Below, piece by piece: positions 33,440-45,296 of a stretch of DNA of 64,000 nucleotides; positions within the stretch are counted from its first letter, which is position 1, and each line of letters starts with the position of its first letter. The stretch is taken from positions 1 through 64,000 of the forward strand of contig JAYJML010000096.1 in assembly GCA_035610835.1 (NCBI GenBank), in the 5' to 3' direction. Below the pieces are notes generated by a model. It saw only the letters and a program-made list of their open reading frames with translations. It was not told where the DNA came from and made no database searches. This DNA comes from Ophiura sarsii. Lineage: Eukaryota; Echinodermata; Ophiuroidea; Amphilepidida; Ophiuridae. A program made the translations under genes and the position numbers.

Positions 33440-34850
33440 TTATACAAAATGAAGTGTCATTTTTAAGCTAAAGACATCATCTTTTTGAAAATGTAAATGT
33501 TTCTTCTTCATTTTTGCGTCTTTACTCCGTTTTCGTAGGAGCAGGTCACATATAACACTAGGTTCTGATGAACCTACATCAAATTATAATTAATCACTTA
33601 ATTAATTCAAAGTATTGAACTGTCGCTAAAAATGTAGGTTTACTTTCCCTCAATGTAAGTAAAACCTATGTCATTCACTTCACAACTAAACAAAAGTAAC
33701 TCTTCCACAATTAACATCATGATCGACGATATTCAAATACCGATAGCACCAAATTCCTTGATGTTATTATTGTTATGCACCTCAATTGGAAAGAACTCAT
33801 CAATAAAATGACCTGTCAAATTTCAAGAAGTGAAATATCATACCCATTCTGAGGTTAGTGCATATACTCACAAGACTTCGCCACACACTCCCAACTAACA
33901 TCCTCTTCTCACTTTAGTTCCTTATTTATATTATCAGAGCAGCGTTGCAAGGGCAAATATAACTCATACACTAGAACATAATAATTGTCTCTGGGCCTCC
34001 ACAAATCCAATTAAACTTGATAAATTATTCAAGCTTCAAAACACTATTAACAAACAAACCAAATGTATTCCTAAAGCTAAAACACTCAAATATAATTGAT
34101 AATAATAATATTAAACAAGCTTCAAACATCATTCTCCTCATGTATCGTTTTGTAAATAATAATCTTGCCAATTCAATTGCTAATTTATTTACTAGAACTA
34201 ATGAAATCCAGAACTACTGACCAAATAGTGCACATCAAACCAAGCATGGATATAATTAAATATTCTATAAAATGTTCACTTAAAGGCCCCGTGCGTGCAC
34301 GATGTTTGGCAAGTTGCAGATTTTCATTGTATTCCTTCAACATGACAAAATAACGAATATTAAACTAATATCAACGTTTCCAATGCATTTGGTCTTGAAA
34401 AAGCAGAACTTTAAACAAAATATATACGGTTATAACATCGCCCACGTCGTCTATGTCCATTTCCTTGACGAGAGCCGCTGTAAGTTAGTCTCTTTCACGG
34501 GCTAATTTGTGCTCGTAACTCACTCTATTGTATGAATCGTATGTGGAGTAAATAAACCTGATCGCACCTCTCCAGTAAATGTCATAAGTATGGCAATTAC
34601 AAAAAGCGAAGTAACTTTGGTCAGTTTTGCTACAAATACGATGAATTTGCGAGTTTCCTTATTTATATATATATAGAACTGATAAAAGAAAGAAAGAAAG
34701 AAAAAAACAAACACAAGAAGAATGAAAGAGAAGTAAATGTAATGAACAGTAAGAAATTGCAATAATTGTAACTTAGAACTCGAAAGACATACTCTTCTGT
34801 TAATACAATATCACTATAAAATTAATGTTATCAATACATGTATACTAATA
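33440..34850. other. Intronic stretch without recognised features
   Basis: AT-rich DNA in the intron between the first and second coding exons. Short open frames here resemble no family. Confidence 0.35.
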
Positions 34851-34852
34851 TT

Positions 34853-35600
34853 CAGGGGCGATCGGGAGGGGGGGGGGGGGGGGGCTTTTTAACTTTAGAT
34901 TGTTTACGATTTTAGTGGTTCATCAATGTTCATCAGTGTGTCAATTTTGTTCTTGATGCTTAGGCATGGGGTCTACCTAAAAGCTCCTAGGAGTTTATCA
35001 GGCCTTTCCTATACTTGCATAAGACGGGCACTCGTTAGGGAGAGGTCAGAAATTGCCGCTATGGGGGAACCTGATGAAAATTAGGGAGTCCTGAATTTGT
35101 TTGGATGACAAAAGGGGAGCGCCTTGACAAAATATCTGGCTTGGAGGAGCCCCATTTTTTTTAATCAGATGCACAGAAAAATTCGAATTGTATCATTTGT
35201 AGTATGAAGACAGATCATGAGCTTAATATTTCTGAAAGTAAGATTTAGTGGTTGTTTTGTGTTATATTATGTTTGAAGAATTCTAGAGGAATAAAACTGA
35301 GCCATATAGACTTTAAAATTGCATTTATTTTGCGCGCTTCGCGCACATTTGGCTCTGATGAAGCAGAACTCAAATTTGGATTTCCCCCCTATCTATACGG
35401 TTTGTCCCATCCACCACAGATGTATCGGTTTGCAAGCAACCTACTTGCTAAAGTTTCCGTCATTTTAAAAGGCCACTTACACAGCAACTTAAAGACGCAC
35501 CTAAAACCGCAACAAAAAAATGTTGCCGCCTTCTGGGAAGTGACCTTTCATTCAGTGGGTGGTCTTCAGTGTACTTTTGAATGGAAAGGCGGTTGATCTG
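34853..35600. mobile_element. hAT-like left end and interior, right end not found
   Basis: CAGGGGCGATCGGGAGGG at 34854 begins like the hAT termini in this window and is followed by a long G run. About 450 bp on, TTTTGCGCGCTTCGCGCACA (35327-35346) resembles the GC palindromes inside the 1900-3154 element. A right terminus and target duplication were not located, so the extent is uncertain. Confidence 0.35.
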
Positions 35601-35952
35601 ACCAGTTTCAAAGCAAGATGTGTGATTTTTTTCCCAAGTTTGTGGCTGTTTAAAAAGAGTTTCCGTCGTAGATTTGTTTTAAATATATTTATTTCCTTAT
35701 AAAAAATTATGTGAAAATGTACATTCAACCATTGTATATTGAAGTCCTCAGTAAAGTTTAATGTAATTTTCATGTAAGTTCTTTGAAAATCCCCTATACG
35801 TTGTGTATGTAGAGTCAATCACCTGTCACCCCTGAGTGCTAAAAAATGCTAATCCAAAGTCCCTCTCCAAACGCATGCGCCGTCGGTTTTCGATGACGTA
35901 GTCAACAGAGCCTATATAATGAGCGCAATATACTGCGCGAATGTGTAGCTGA

Positions 35953-36070
35953 GGGCCGTGGCTTAGTGGTTGGAAGGTGGGGCTTGAGAACGGAGGGTCC
36001 CCGGATCGAATCCCGGCAGGTTCCCGGAGACTTAGTTGGTGTTTTTTCCTCGAAAATTGTGATCCCGGTC
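35953..36070 (+). mobile_element. tRNA-derived SINE head
   Basis: An RNA polymerase III box A TGGCTTAGTGG (35959-35969) is followed 33 bp later by box B GGATCGAATCC (36003-36013, one change from GGTTCGANTCC). No cloverleaf with a proper anticodon arm and acceptor closure is evident, so this is a tRNA-derived SINE rather than a tRNA gene. The tail is not well defined; a poly-T/A-like segment follows. Confidence 0.6.
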
Positions 36071-36096
36071 AAAAATCCTAAACCGGGGTTAGGGTT

Positions 36097-36420
36097 ATCA
36101 AAGCAAAAATACTGGATATGAGTTTCTACCGGTCTAACACATACATTTCATTGTTAAAACTATACTCTGGTCATACATTTTGGTTGATATATGTCATTTT
36201 ATGGAATTCTATCATTTTGGGCGGCCGTTTTAGTAGCCATCTTGGATTTAGGTATATTAACAAAGCAAAAATACAGAATATGAGTGTCTAGGGGTCTAAT
36301 ACATACATCCCACTATTAAAACTGTACTTTCACCACGCATTTTGATTGCTATGTCATTTTATGAAATAAGACCAGTTTTGGCGGCCATTTTGGACGCCAT
36401 CTTGTTTTTGGTAACAACCT
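36097..36420 (+). repeat. Two tandem copies of a 162-bp unit
   Basis: AAAGCAAAAATAC recurs at 36100 and 36262. Both units end in a GGCGGCC(A)TTTT...GCCATCTTG segment, which also contains YY1-like GCCATCTTG. Similarity is about 80 percent by eye. The class is unknown. Confidence 0.65.
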
Positions 36421-36715
36421 GAATATGTTTTGGGACCATGAAAAGAGTCAAGAAAGTTGGTTTCGGGGAGTCCTGGGTGGTGGGGGTGCACGGTAACCCT
36501 GTATATACCCGACTAATATTGCTAAATATACCCATATATTGTTATGCAAATTAGCATTTTTTCCCCAACTTCCAATTTTATCGATTTTTAAAATAATGTT
36601 CGGAATGGCATTTTAAAACAATTACATCAAAAATGGTTTATCTTGCAATTTTGTCTAGGTACACCCTTTTATTCGGTTACATGTCCTAGGCTATATTGAT
36701 AATCAATATTTTTAC

Positions 36716-37965
36716 CTGCTTAATACATACTTACCAAATGCGGATAAAGATCAGGTTATATTTCTTGACCAGTTATGTAATAGCATTCAGAACATTGTTG
36801 GAAGAGAGCAGCTAATTATGGGTGGTGACATCAATATAGCTATTGATCCAATTTTGGACAGTAGAGACAACGATGATCATAAAATAGCCGCAATCGTTTA
36901 GAACAACTTATGCTTACGCATAATTGAATTGATATATTTCTAGTGCAAAACCCACACTTGGTGAAATACACTTGGTCAAGAATTAATAAGCGTGAATCTG
37001 CTTCCAGAATTGATTATTGGTACATTCCGTATTCTTTAAAATATGAAGTAAGCGATATGTAAAATTATTCCTAGTAAATATTCTGACCACCAAGCCATTG
37101 TACTAAAAGTGTCGTTAGGCCACTCTGAGAAAAGAGGTCCGGATTTTTGGAAATTTAATAACAGCCTTTGATGAAGACTTTTTTAATTCTTTAATTCCCA
37201 AACAAGTTGAAGATATTAAGATAACAGAAACAACCTTAAACCCACAAAATTTTTGGGAATGTATACAATACAAATTACGTAAGGTCATCATTGAGTATTC
37301 ATCGAAAAAGAATAAGGATAGAAATATTCGTGAAAAGTTAATAGAATTAGAAGACCAACTAGATAATGATCTGGATGGCTGTAATGTGAAAGAATATGCA
37401 GACACAAAAGCGGGTGCGTTGTTAGATCACGAGAACGATATTACCAAGAAGGTGAAAAAAGTTCAAAATATTTTTTCAATCTCGAAAAACGTAATATGTG
37501 AAAGAAATGTATAGAATATCTTATAGTTGATAATGTATTAGTAAATAACTCAAGGGATGTCCTTGATCATATGAAATCATTTTATTCAGACTTGTATACA
37601 AGTAAAAGTGATAAAATAGAAATGAAGATATTGAAAGTTTACTAGCCAGTATTGACATCCCAACACTCTCGAGTGACCAACAAATATTGTGGAACTTTCG
37701 CTTACAGAATGTTACGAAGTCTTAAAAAACTTGACACCAAATAAATCACCAGGTAGTCATGGTCTATCAAGTAACTTTTATCTTAATTTCTGGAATGACC
37801 TAGGTCCTTTGTTGGTTAAATCATTGAATTTTGGGTATTCAAATGGTCAAATGTCGGTTTCTCAAAAGCAAGCTATAATAACTTTATTCCCAAAGCTGGC
37901 AAAAATTGAAAATTGAAAAAAAATTGGCGTCCCATATCTTTGCTGAACATAGATTATAAAATAGG
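36716..37965 (+). pseudogene. L1/Tx1-like non-LTR retrotransposon remnant (endonuclease end to RT start)
   Basis: The remnant starts in an APE endonuclease: NTYLPNADKDQVIFLDQL, then LIMGGDINIAIDPILDSR (GDIN motif), then KYSDHQAIVLK (the SDH motif). A linker rich in Lys/Glu follows (37157-37500), then the first reverse transcriptase boxes: LKNLTPNKSPGSHGLSSNFY, FWNDLGPLL and SQKQAIITLFPK. The order and spacing match the L1/Tx1 group. Many stops and frameshifts are present. It is cut off at about 37965, where a minus-strand RTE-like element begins. Confidence 0.7.
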
Positions 37966-38330
37966 TACTCACCACTCACTCACTCCGGCGACCTCTGTCG
38001 GGCATTAACGATGGCTCTCCCGACACGCCTATCTTCCATGCAGGTCTTTATCTCAGCATGTGTTTGTCCAGTGTCCTGACATAGGATATCCACATAGCTT
38101 AACATCGGTCGTCCAGTATTTCTTTTGCCATGAACTGGTTTCCAAAGAACTAGGTCTGATATCACATCCCCAGAACGTCTGACACAGTGTCCAGCAAACT
38201 GTAGTCGCCACTTCTTGATTCTTTCACTTACTCTAGGAAGATCACCATAGAGTTCTTTGTTGGTGATTTGTAACCTCCAACTTGTATCAAGGGCTGATCT
38301 AAGAAGCCTGGTGTAACATCCATCCAATAG
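37966..38330 (-). pseudogene. RTE-like retrotransposon, C-terminal piece
   Basis: An open frame of 115 codons on the minus strand (38327 to 37980) reads DGCYTRLLRSALDTSW, then VSERIKKWRLQFAGHCVRRS and GKRNTGRPMLSYVDIL. This is the usual C-terminal region of RTE-type polymerases. It is the continuation of 39838-41083, from which it is separated by a CR1/L2-like insertion. Confidence 0.75.
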
Positions 38331-38333
38331 CTT

Positions 38334-38369
<36 letters not shown>

Positions 38370-39837
38370 TCTTTCTTTATTGAGGGTAAACAGCTTCAGT
38401 GTCAAGCACTGCTTTCCAAGCAGGCCCTCATTTCACAGAGAAAAATACATAATTATTTACAATATATATACATGGAATATAACAACTATTTACATAAATA
38501 TATACAGAACCATCAGATAAATTCAGCAAGGAAATGCAGAATTGTAATATACTTTAGAACACAAAATTTAAATTCCATGGATCTTTGTTTTAAATTGTTG
38601 CACTGACATATTCTCAAGTTCGGTTCTGATTGTTGATGGCAAGTTGTTCCAGGCATATGCTGCCCTAACATGAAACGTTCGCATACCTGAGTTCGACTTA
38701 AATTTCGGTACAACCAAAGTATTACTTGTGTGATTTCTTGTTACATGACAATGGTTATTATGAACAAATTCAAACTGCATCGATAAGTATGATGGACTTA
38801 TATTTCTTAAACATTTATACACAATTAGTAAAAGGTGATTATGCCATCTTTTATCAAGTTTAACCCATTGAAGTGCATCCATTAAATCATTTGTTGGTGT
38901 TCTTATATCAGCTGAAAGTATTATCCTGGCTAAATTATTATGAAGAACCTGTAATTTTCTATGACATTCGGCAGAAAAGTTTGACCAAACTGTGCTTCCA
39001 TAATCAAAGTGAGGAATAACAAGAGCATTTGATAACATTACAATAGTTTGATTTGGAAGAAAATGTTTCATACATTTGATAATACCTGTTCTTTTAGAGA
39101 CATTCTTACACATATAATCAACATGAGCTGACCAAGACAAATTGCTATCTAATTTTACGCCCAAGTATTTAAATTCATCTACCTTTTCAATTATGTTATT
39201 ATTGTAGGTTAATTGTACATCTTGAAACCTCTCACGCATCTTATTACTACCAAATATCATGAATTTAGTCTTATCAACATTCAGGGTAAGCTTGTTTGCT
39301 TTGAACCAATTAGCTACTGTGCTTAAACATGATTCTAATTGATTTTGGAGATCAACAATATTTTTAGCTTTACACATTAATGAAGTATCATCAGCATACA
39401 TTACTGTCTTACATTTATCTACAGCATTTGGTAAACAATTTACAAACATGATGAAAAGTAAAGGTCCTAATATAGAACCTTGAGGAATTCCTATGTTGAT
39501 AGGTTGAAAATCAGACAAGGTTGAATTTACATTGACAGTCTGGAACCTGTTGCTTAGATATGACTTAAACCATAAAAGTTCGCTACTATCAATACCATAA
39601 TTTTTAAGTTTCCTAAGAAGAATGTCATGGTTTACAGTGTCAAAGGCTTTTTTTAAGTCAATAAATATAACACCAGTAACATACCCATTATCCATATTTT
39701 TCAAAATATAATCTTGAACATCAAGTAAAGTTGTTGAAGTGGAATGGTTGGGTCGAAAACCAGATTGAGCATTAGATAATAAGCCTGCGTTAGTTAAATA
39801 GACATATAGTTGATCATGAACAGCCCTTTCAACAGCC
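38331..39837 (-). mobile_element. CR1/L2-like LINE, 5'-truncated, with open RT frame
   Basis: The minus-strand frame of more than 420 codons (to stop at 38568) carries reverse transcriptase boxes SNAQSGFRPNHSTST, FIDLKKAFDTVNHD, IGIPQGSILGPLLF and VMYADDTSLM, then EFKYLGVKLDSNL and the C-terminal IPHFDYGSTVW region. No stop or frameshift was seen from about 39837 down, so it is young or conserved. The 3' UTR ends in an (AAAT)n tail at 38331-38368, on the + strand TTTATTTATT. The first half (endonuclease and RT start) is missing, as expected for 5' truncation. It inserted into the RTE-like element between codons for VRKG and DGCY; AACAGCCCTTTC is repeated in tandem at the 5' junction. Confidence 0.8.
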
Positions 39838-41083
39838 CTTTCGAACTTTAGTTGGTACTGTCCATGTTTCTGAACCATAGAGAAGAAAGCTTTCCACTGT
39901 ATCTTGGAATAGCTTAATTTGTGTTGATCTTGGTAGGTTGGATCTCCATATCTTGTTGAGCTTATTACACGCCTTCCATGCTAGTGCCTTCCTTGTTTTG
40001 ATATCTTGCATGCTGCTCGATGTCAAGGATCCCAGATATTTAAAGTCTTTGACTAATTCCAGACTGGTTCCATTGGTGGTTTTAATGATCACCCGATCCT
40101 GTTGGTTAAACACCATGTATTTTTTTCTTGGCGTTCATGTGGAAAACCTAAGACTTCCTCTCTGCCTTCTATGGCAGTTCGCATGCAGTAATCCAGCACT
40201 ATTATGAAAAGATACGGAGCAGGAGTATCACCTTGGAGAACGCCTACCAATATATCAAATTCATCAGTGTCCCCATCGGGAGTTGTTACTTTGGCCTTTG
40301 TGTTGTGGTAAGTATCCTCAAGTCAATAGCATTGACTATGATATTTGGGATTCCATATGCTTTCAAAATTTTGATCATCTTGCCTCTATGGATCGTATCG
40401 AATGCTTTCTTGAAGTCTATGAATGTCATTATTGCTGGGAGGTTTTTGTCATGTATCCCTTCAATTATTCTGCGAAGTGCAAGAATCTGGCTCACTGTGG
40501 ATCTGTTTTCTCTAAAGCCACATTGGTTTGGTCTCAGTTTGCTATCTATACGCGGTCTTATCCTTTTAAGCAACATACGATTATATGTTTTTGCAACTAT
40601 GGAACTCAAACTGATGCCTCTGTAGTTTGCAGTGTTGCTAAGGTCGCCACTTTTGGGAACAGGTATAAGATTTAAAACAGACCACTGCTCAGGTTTCTTG
40701 TTATTGAGGAGAGCCTCATTGCAGAAGTCAAGAATTATCTGATCAATATCACACCGTTTCAATACTTCAGGAGGAACTCCATCTTCGCCAACACTTTTCC
40801 CTTTTAAAGACTTTTTAGCTTTCTTGTATTCCTCAGCATCCAAAGGATCAGTTCGAATTGGTAGTTGATCAAAAACCTTTGATATTTCCTCATCTTCATC
40901 AGTTACTACCGGAGGATTACCAAGAAGCTGTTGAAAATGGTCGTGCCAACTTTGCAATCTTTCTTCCTTAGTGGCTCCCTTTAGTCTACTACTTTTTGAC
41001 TTCTTCCTTCCACTGATCTCATTAACGATGTCCCAAGCCATTTTGTGCTGCCGTTGTTTGTTAGCTTTCCCGTTTTCATTCAC
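39838..41083 (-). pseudogene. RTE-like retrotransposon, RT part with YADD box deleted
   Basis: Minus-strand frames read SLKGKSVGEDGVPPEVLKRC, then VPKSGDLSNTANYRGISLSS, LRPNQCGFRENRSTVSQI, FIDFKKAFDTIHRG and, after a frame break near 40290, GVLQGDTPAPYLFI. The sequence then jumps (about 40132) from GFPH to MNAKKKYMVFNQQ, KDFKYLGSL and LLYGSETWTV. The segment that should contain the catalytic F/YADD box is missing, so the enzyme is dead. It ends at VRKG, where the CR1/L2-like element inserted; the rest is at 37966-38330. Confidence 0.75.
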
Positions 41084-41224
41084 TTCTAGGTATCAAATCA
41101 AGTGAGCAATTTTGAAAACAAATGGAAAGGATTTATTTAATGATGAAACTGTACTTATAAATATTAATATATATATGTATCATTCTAAACAAGTGATATA
41201 AGAAACTAACCCTGTCCCATTTTT

Positions 41225-41465
41225 CTCGTATTGTCTCGTATTGTCTTGTCTTGTTGTCTTGTCTTATCTTGCATTGTTGTGTCGTGGTAGCTCATGTCGT
41301 GGCAGGTCATGTCGTTGCATGTCATGTCATGTCGTGGCATGTCGTGTCGTGTCGTGTTGTGTCATGTCATGTCGTGTCATGTCAGGTCATGATGTTGCGT
41401 GTCGTGTCATGTCATGTCATGTCATGTAGTGCCATGCCGTACCGTGCCGTGTCGTGTTGTTTCAC
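41225..41465. repeat. Pentanucleotide microsatellite (TGTCR)n
   Basis: TCGTG/TCATG units on a 5-bp period, mixed (for example GTCATGTCATGTCGTG). It makes a Cys/His/Val-rich open frame that is an artefact. Confidence 0.85.
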
Positions 41466-41693
41466 TGGTTAAATGTACATCGTTTTTAGTGTTAATATAA
41501 ATTTGTAATATATCATTACAGGTATCTTTTAAGTTGGCTTAATATGTATTTTGATGTAATAAGTTGCATACCAAAAGAAAAAAGAAAGACAAAAAAGTGT
41601 ACTTCGTATGGGCTATATTAAGTTCACTTTATCTAGCCCATTACTAGCCGGCTTTACGTGGCCCAATCCGTGGCACCTTATGCTGGACTAGTA

Positions 41694-42590
41694 CTGCACT
41701 CTTAGCAAAAATGGTTCTGAAAGGGTTCTTCGAGTAAACTCGCGGTTCGATGTAGAACTTTAATGGTTCTAAGAAGGATACAAATGGTTCCAAACCCAGA
41801 ATAAAAGGTTCTTCCTGAGTCAATGGTTCCTTATAGAACCCTAAAATACGAAAAAAGGGTTCCATGAAAAGCTGTGAGAGTTCTTCATACGCAATCACAA
41901 CGTGTTTAGTTCCCAAATGTAGTGCGCCAACGAATTTGTTGATAACATATTGGTTTGGTTTCTTGTAAATATAAAGTAGTAAGCAATTCAAAATTTATAT
42001 ATAGCTATTTTAAACCTTTAATACTCTAAAGTTGATCTATGAGTTGATAGAGAAAGCTGCTGTAAGTTGCAAGCTCTTTAAAATTAACACCACGGAAAGT
42101 AGATTCGTAAGGTTTTATATATCCATTTGTCTAACAATATCATTTCAAGACGTCACTCACTTAGTGATTGTTCACGATCCAGATACACATGCGTTGTATT
42201 AATGAAGTAGTATCAACATACTATTTAGAACTGGCTTGACTCATAATAAGAACTTTAAGGGTTCGGCATACATGTCAAAACTGAAGAACCTTTTTTTGGT
42301 TCTGTAAAGAACCTTTCAAGAGGTTCTTTAACCCTGAAGAACCCTTAGGGTTCCATAAAGAGGACAAAACTGAAGAACCCTATTTGGTTCTTTAAAGAAC
42401 CTTTTAAGAGGGTTCTTTAACCCTGAAGAACCCTTAGGGCTCCATATAGAGGACACAACTCAAGAACCTTATTTGGTTCTTTAAAGAACCTTTTAAGAGG
42501 GTTCTTCAATGAAATGGTTCTTGGGAAGAACCCACAAGGGTTACATATGGAGGACAAAGGTTCCAAGTTGAACCTTTTTTGCTGAGAGTG
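41694..42590. mobile_element. CACTA-like inverted-repeat element
   Basis: The terminal sequence CACTCTTAGCAAAAATGGTTC (41697) mirrors AACCTTTTTTGCTGAGAGTG at 42571-42590. TGGACTAGTA occurs immediately on both sides (41684-41693 and 42591-42600), a possible 10-bp target duplication, or chance, as CACTA elements usually duplicate 2-3 bp. The right half is built from about 95-bp units with AAGAACCCTTAGGG and the palindrome GGTTCTTTAAAGAACC. It codes for nothing. Its right end is 123 bp before the second coding exon. Confidence 0.65.
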
Positions 42591-42713
42591 TGGACTAGTA
42601 TGCCTACTGGCCTAGCAAAAGGAGCAGCAGCCAAAAGTCTCCTGTGAGACTTATAATGAGACGATTCCCGAGAGACGGCTAATAACAACACTTTTATTCT
42701 CTAATTATTACAG

Positions 42714-42836
42714 TCTGGAGTAGACGTGGATTCGTTCGTGGAAGGGTTCCCCGGCTTAAAGGGACTCATACGCCACCGGTACACTACCACTTCCAATGGA
42801 TTCGCGGGTGAAATTCCGCCAGGCATACTCAATCGG
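42714..42836 (+). CDS. Proteinase K-like serine protease, coding exon 2 (propeptide)
   Basis: Between acceptor TTATTACAG and donor CGG|GTAAGT lie 41 codons in phase 0 at both ends (residues 55-95). They start SGVDVDSFVEGFPGL and continue HRYTTTSNGFAGEIPPGI. This is the middle of the I9 inhibitor/propeptide domain, which helps the protease fold and blocks its active site until cleaved; the pattern of Tyr, then GFAG, matches the family. It follows a 9.8-kb intron and precedes one of only 125 bp. Confidence 0.88.
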
Positions 42837-42961
42837 GTAAGTATCGGAAAAAATGTAAACTGATTTGTTTTTTCACGTTTACTTATTTCTAACGTCATAT
42901 TCAGAAACGAAAAGAAAAACGGTGGAGATATGGTAATATTTTATCAACCTTATTTTAACAG

Positions 42962-43091
42962 CTGCTTGATTCAGAAGATGTGGATTTTGTTGAGGAAGAC
43001 GGAAACGAGTATCCTTCTGTTGTCTCATGGGGTCTTGATCGAATTGACCAGAGGAGCAAGACGTTGGACTACAGTAATTCTGCATATGAAG
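42962..43091 (+). CDS. Proteinase K-like serine protease, coding exon 3 (propeptide end, mature N terminus)
   Basis: The acceptor TTTTAACAG opens 43 codons plus one base (residues 96-138, phase 1 at the end). LLDSEDVDFVEEDGNEYP completes the propeptide (VxFVEED is typical). VSWGLDRIDQR corresponds to the start of mature proteinase K-like enzymes (WGLxRI), so autocleavage probably falls around residues 113-116. The donor is G|GTAATT at 43091/43092, a weaker site than the others. The next exon is 16.1 kb away and restores the frame as Gly-Asp-Gly-Ser. Confidence 0.88.
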
Positions 43092-43365
43092 GTAATTAAA
43101 AACATATACAAGGGGGTGTGGAACCTCAGCATAGCCTCCGTAAAACTGCTGTAACTCCTTCATTATTCATTTAAATTATATAAAATCTATTTGAATAAAA
43201 GGGTTCAATGAATCCAACCATGAACATAAAATTAACCATTTTGATTTTGATTTTTAAAAACAGGTTTTTTGACCCATTTTAGGTTTCGTCAAGATAACTT
43301 AAAATATCTTTTTTAGGCCCCGTCGTGCCATATTGTAGATTAGGGTTAACCTAAGAGCAGTTTTT
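43092..43365. other. Start of the 16.1-kb intron
   Basis: AT-rich DNA with no recognised element before the inverted satellite monomer at 43366. Confidence 0.4.
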
Positions 43366-43530
43366 GTTGCTCTACAGTACAATTTTTTTTCTCTTTTTCA
43401 TAGAAACATGGAGCAATTTGTTTACAAACCCTCCCTATAAATGTCAAGTGTTTCTTGAATTTGTTATTAGTTTGGGTTTTTTTTGGCTAAGGAAAAGTTG
43501 ATAGTTGCTCTAGAGTACAAATAGAGTATT
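43366..43530 (-). repeat. Single inverted monomer of the 48.3-50.2-kb satellite
   Basis: On the minus strand it gives GTACTCTAGAGCAACTATCA, CTAAGGAAAAGTT-type sequence and AACACTTGACATTTATAGGG, the order seen in the tandem units at 48330-50200. It is a lone copy in the opposite orientation about 5 kb before the array. Confidence 0.6.
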
Positions 43531-43676
43531 TCTATCCTTTATTTCATAAATATAGAAATAGTGCTCATATATATATAAATGACACGTCCCCCCGTACAGG
43601 GATAGACGCCCTTGATGCTTGCAAACTTGACTGTCCCTATAATATGGTAATGAATATCTTGATATACAGGGTGTCT

Positions 43677-44746
43677 CAGAAAAAATTACAACGCACCTTT
43701 AGAGGATTGTAACTTTCTGAATAAGTGTCAGAATAGAACAACTCAAACAACAAAATAAAGGCAAAATAGTTTGCTATACTTTAAAGAAAACCGGATGTGA
43801 TTCGGTTCAGTAATTCCAGACAGAGAAATGAGCAATTACGTAACATTAGTCTGGGAACACTTCCATCCAAGTTTGCTCATATTGAGTGATTCAGACAGCA
43901 CATACATGAAATCAATACTTCTCTACAAAATGACATGGATTAACGTGTTTGTATGGTTCTAAATTTCATTTTACACCAAATAATATGCCAGATGAGACCA
44001 AAGTTTAACACAAAATATTTAAAAAAAGTTGTCTAGATTATTTTCATCACATTTTATACTTAAGAACGGTAACATTTAAAATTTGTAGGATAAGTTCAAT
44101 CTTTTTATAACAATTGGAAACAAAATTATAGTAATTTTAGTAAATATATATGAACATTGTCGTTTTTAAACCAAGTTCAAGATATAATAACATCGCGCAT
44201 ACAACTTATCAAGCTTCTAGTCTTCACCTTTGCAACTTGAAGGCTGAAATCATGTATATTATAAAATTATCGCCAATTTTACGCATGATGGTCAAATTAT
44301 TGGTATCGCAATTGAAAACAAAATAAATGTTTTGTTTACATAAAAGAGTATGGTCATATCTCTCTCCTTACAATGAGTTGTATTGTTTTTGGTTTTCTGG
44401 GTGTTATGAGTGTTATGATCGATTATTCAGTATTCTTAGATCACAAATTGATTTTTTTATCATAGTATTAAACAGTGCTGGCTAATTGAACATTAATGAG
44501 TAACCAGCCGCGCAATTCAAGTGAAAATCTGTCAAAATATGCAAACTTGGATGGAAGTGTTCCGTGACTACTCTTACGTAATCACAGATATCTCCATAAT
44601 TACTCAACTAAATTAGACGCTGATTTCTTCAAATTGTAGAAAACTAATTTGGCCTCATTTTACCGTTTGAATTGTAAAATTCCGATACTTGATTAGGAAG
44701 TTATGATCGCCTAATGGTGCGTTGTAATTATTTTTGAGACACCCTG
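43677..44746. mobile_element. Mariner-like MITE, TIR CAGGGTGTCTCA
   Basis: The 1070-bp element is flanked by TA on both sides (43675-43676 and 44747-44748). The ends CAGGGTGTCTCAGAAAAAAT and the complement of CAGGGTGTCTCAAAAATAAT both lead into TTACAACGCAC. Inner paired segments (ACTTCCATCCAAGTTTGC near 43860 and its complement near 44540) show long inverted repeats. CAGGGTG(T) ends with TA are typical of mariner. There is no transposase frame. Confidence 0.75.
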
Positions 44747-44748
44747 TA

Positions 44749-45296
44749 TAATAACCTGAAAATATGCGATTCAAAATTATGGAAGATCGACGACGATTAT
44801 GTAAATGGCTCTTCTTTCAAATTTGCAAGAATATGCCCTATGGGAAAATCAATGCTTATGTGGCAATTGAAAATTGCACTTTTGTGCACTGCTACAATGT
44901 ATGTCAGATTTCCCCGGTAAAGCTGCTATAAAAATAACTAAAGTCACTTTGCTTCAAATTTAACATTTAACATTTAATTGTTCAGAGTATAAACAAGGTA
45001 TTTACAAAAAACTGGTCAACATCCTAAAATGAAATTAACAGACGACAAAGGAAATATGATAAAAGAAGATTTAGACATGTGTATGATGTATTTTAACAAA
45101 AACTCTTTGTTTTTATGCTGGGCCCACTTTTCTCTCTGGAACCCTCCATCGTCTGACTCATATATCCTCTGTGCTTGTTCACGCAGCAGAACCAAGGTTT
45201 ATTTAACACATTTGCAACCCAGCTATCATCGCCAGCTTCGGAAAATAGTATAGCCGCTTCCAAGAAATCCATCCCATAATCGCGGATTTCCACCTG
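44749..45296. other. Intronic stretch without recognised features
   Basis: No coding similarity; the open frames on both strands here look incidental. Confidence 0.35.

Noticed and set aside
35953..36030. Functional tRNA gene
   Set aside because: Pol III boxes present, but no convincing acceptor stem or anticodon loop; a SINE head is more likely.
40233..40675. Two overlapping 130-codon + strand frames
   Set aside because: Antisense of the RTE-like reverse transcriptase on the minus strand.
41241..41472. Cys/His/Val-rich open frames
   Set aside because: Produced by the pentanucleotide microsatellite in two frames.
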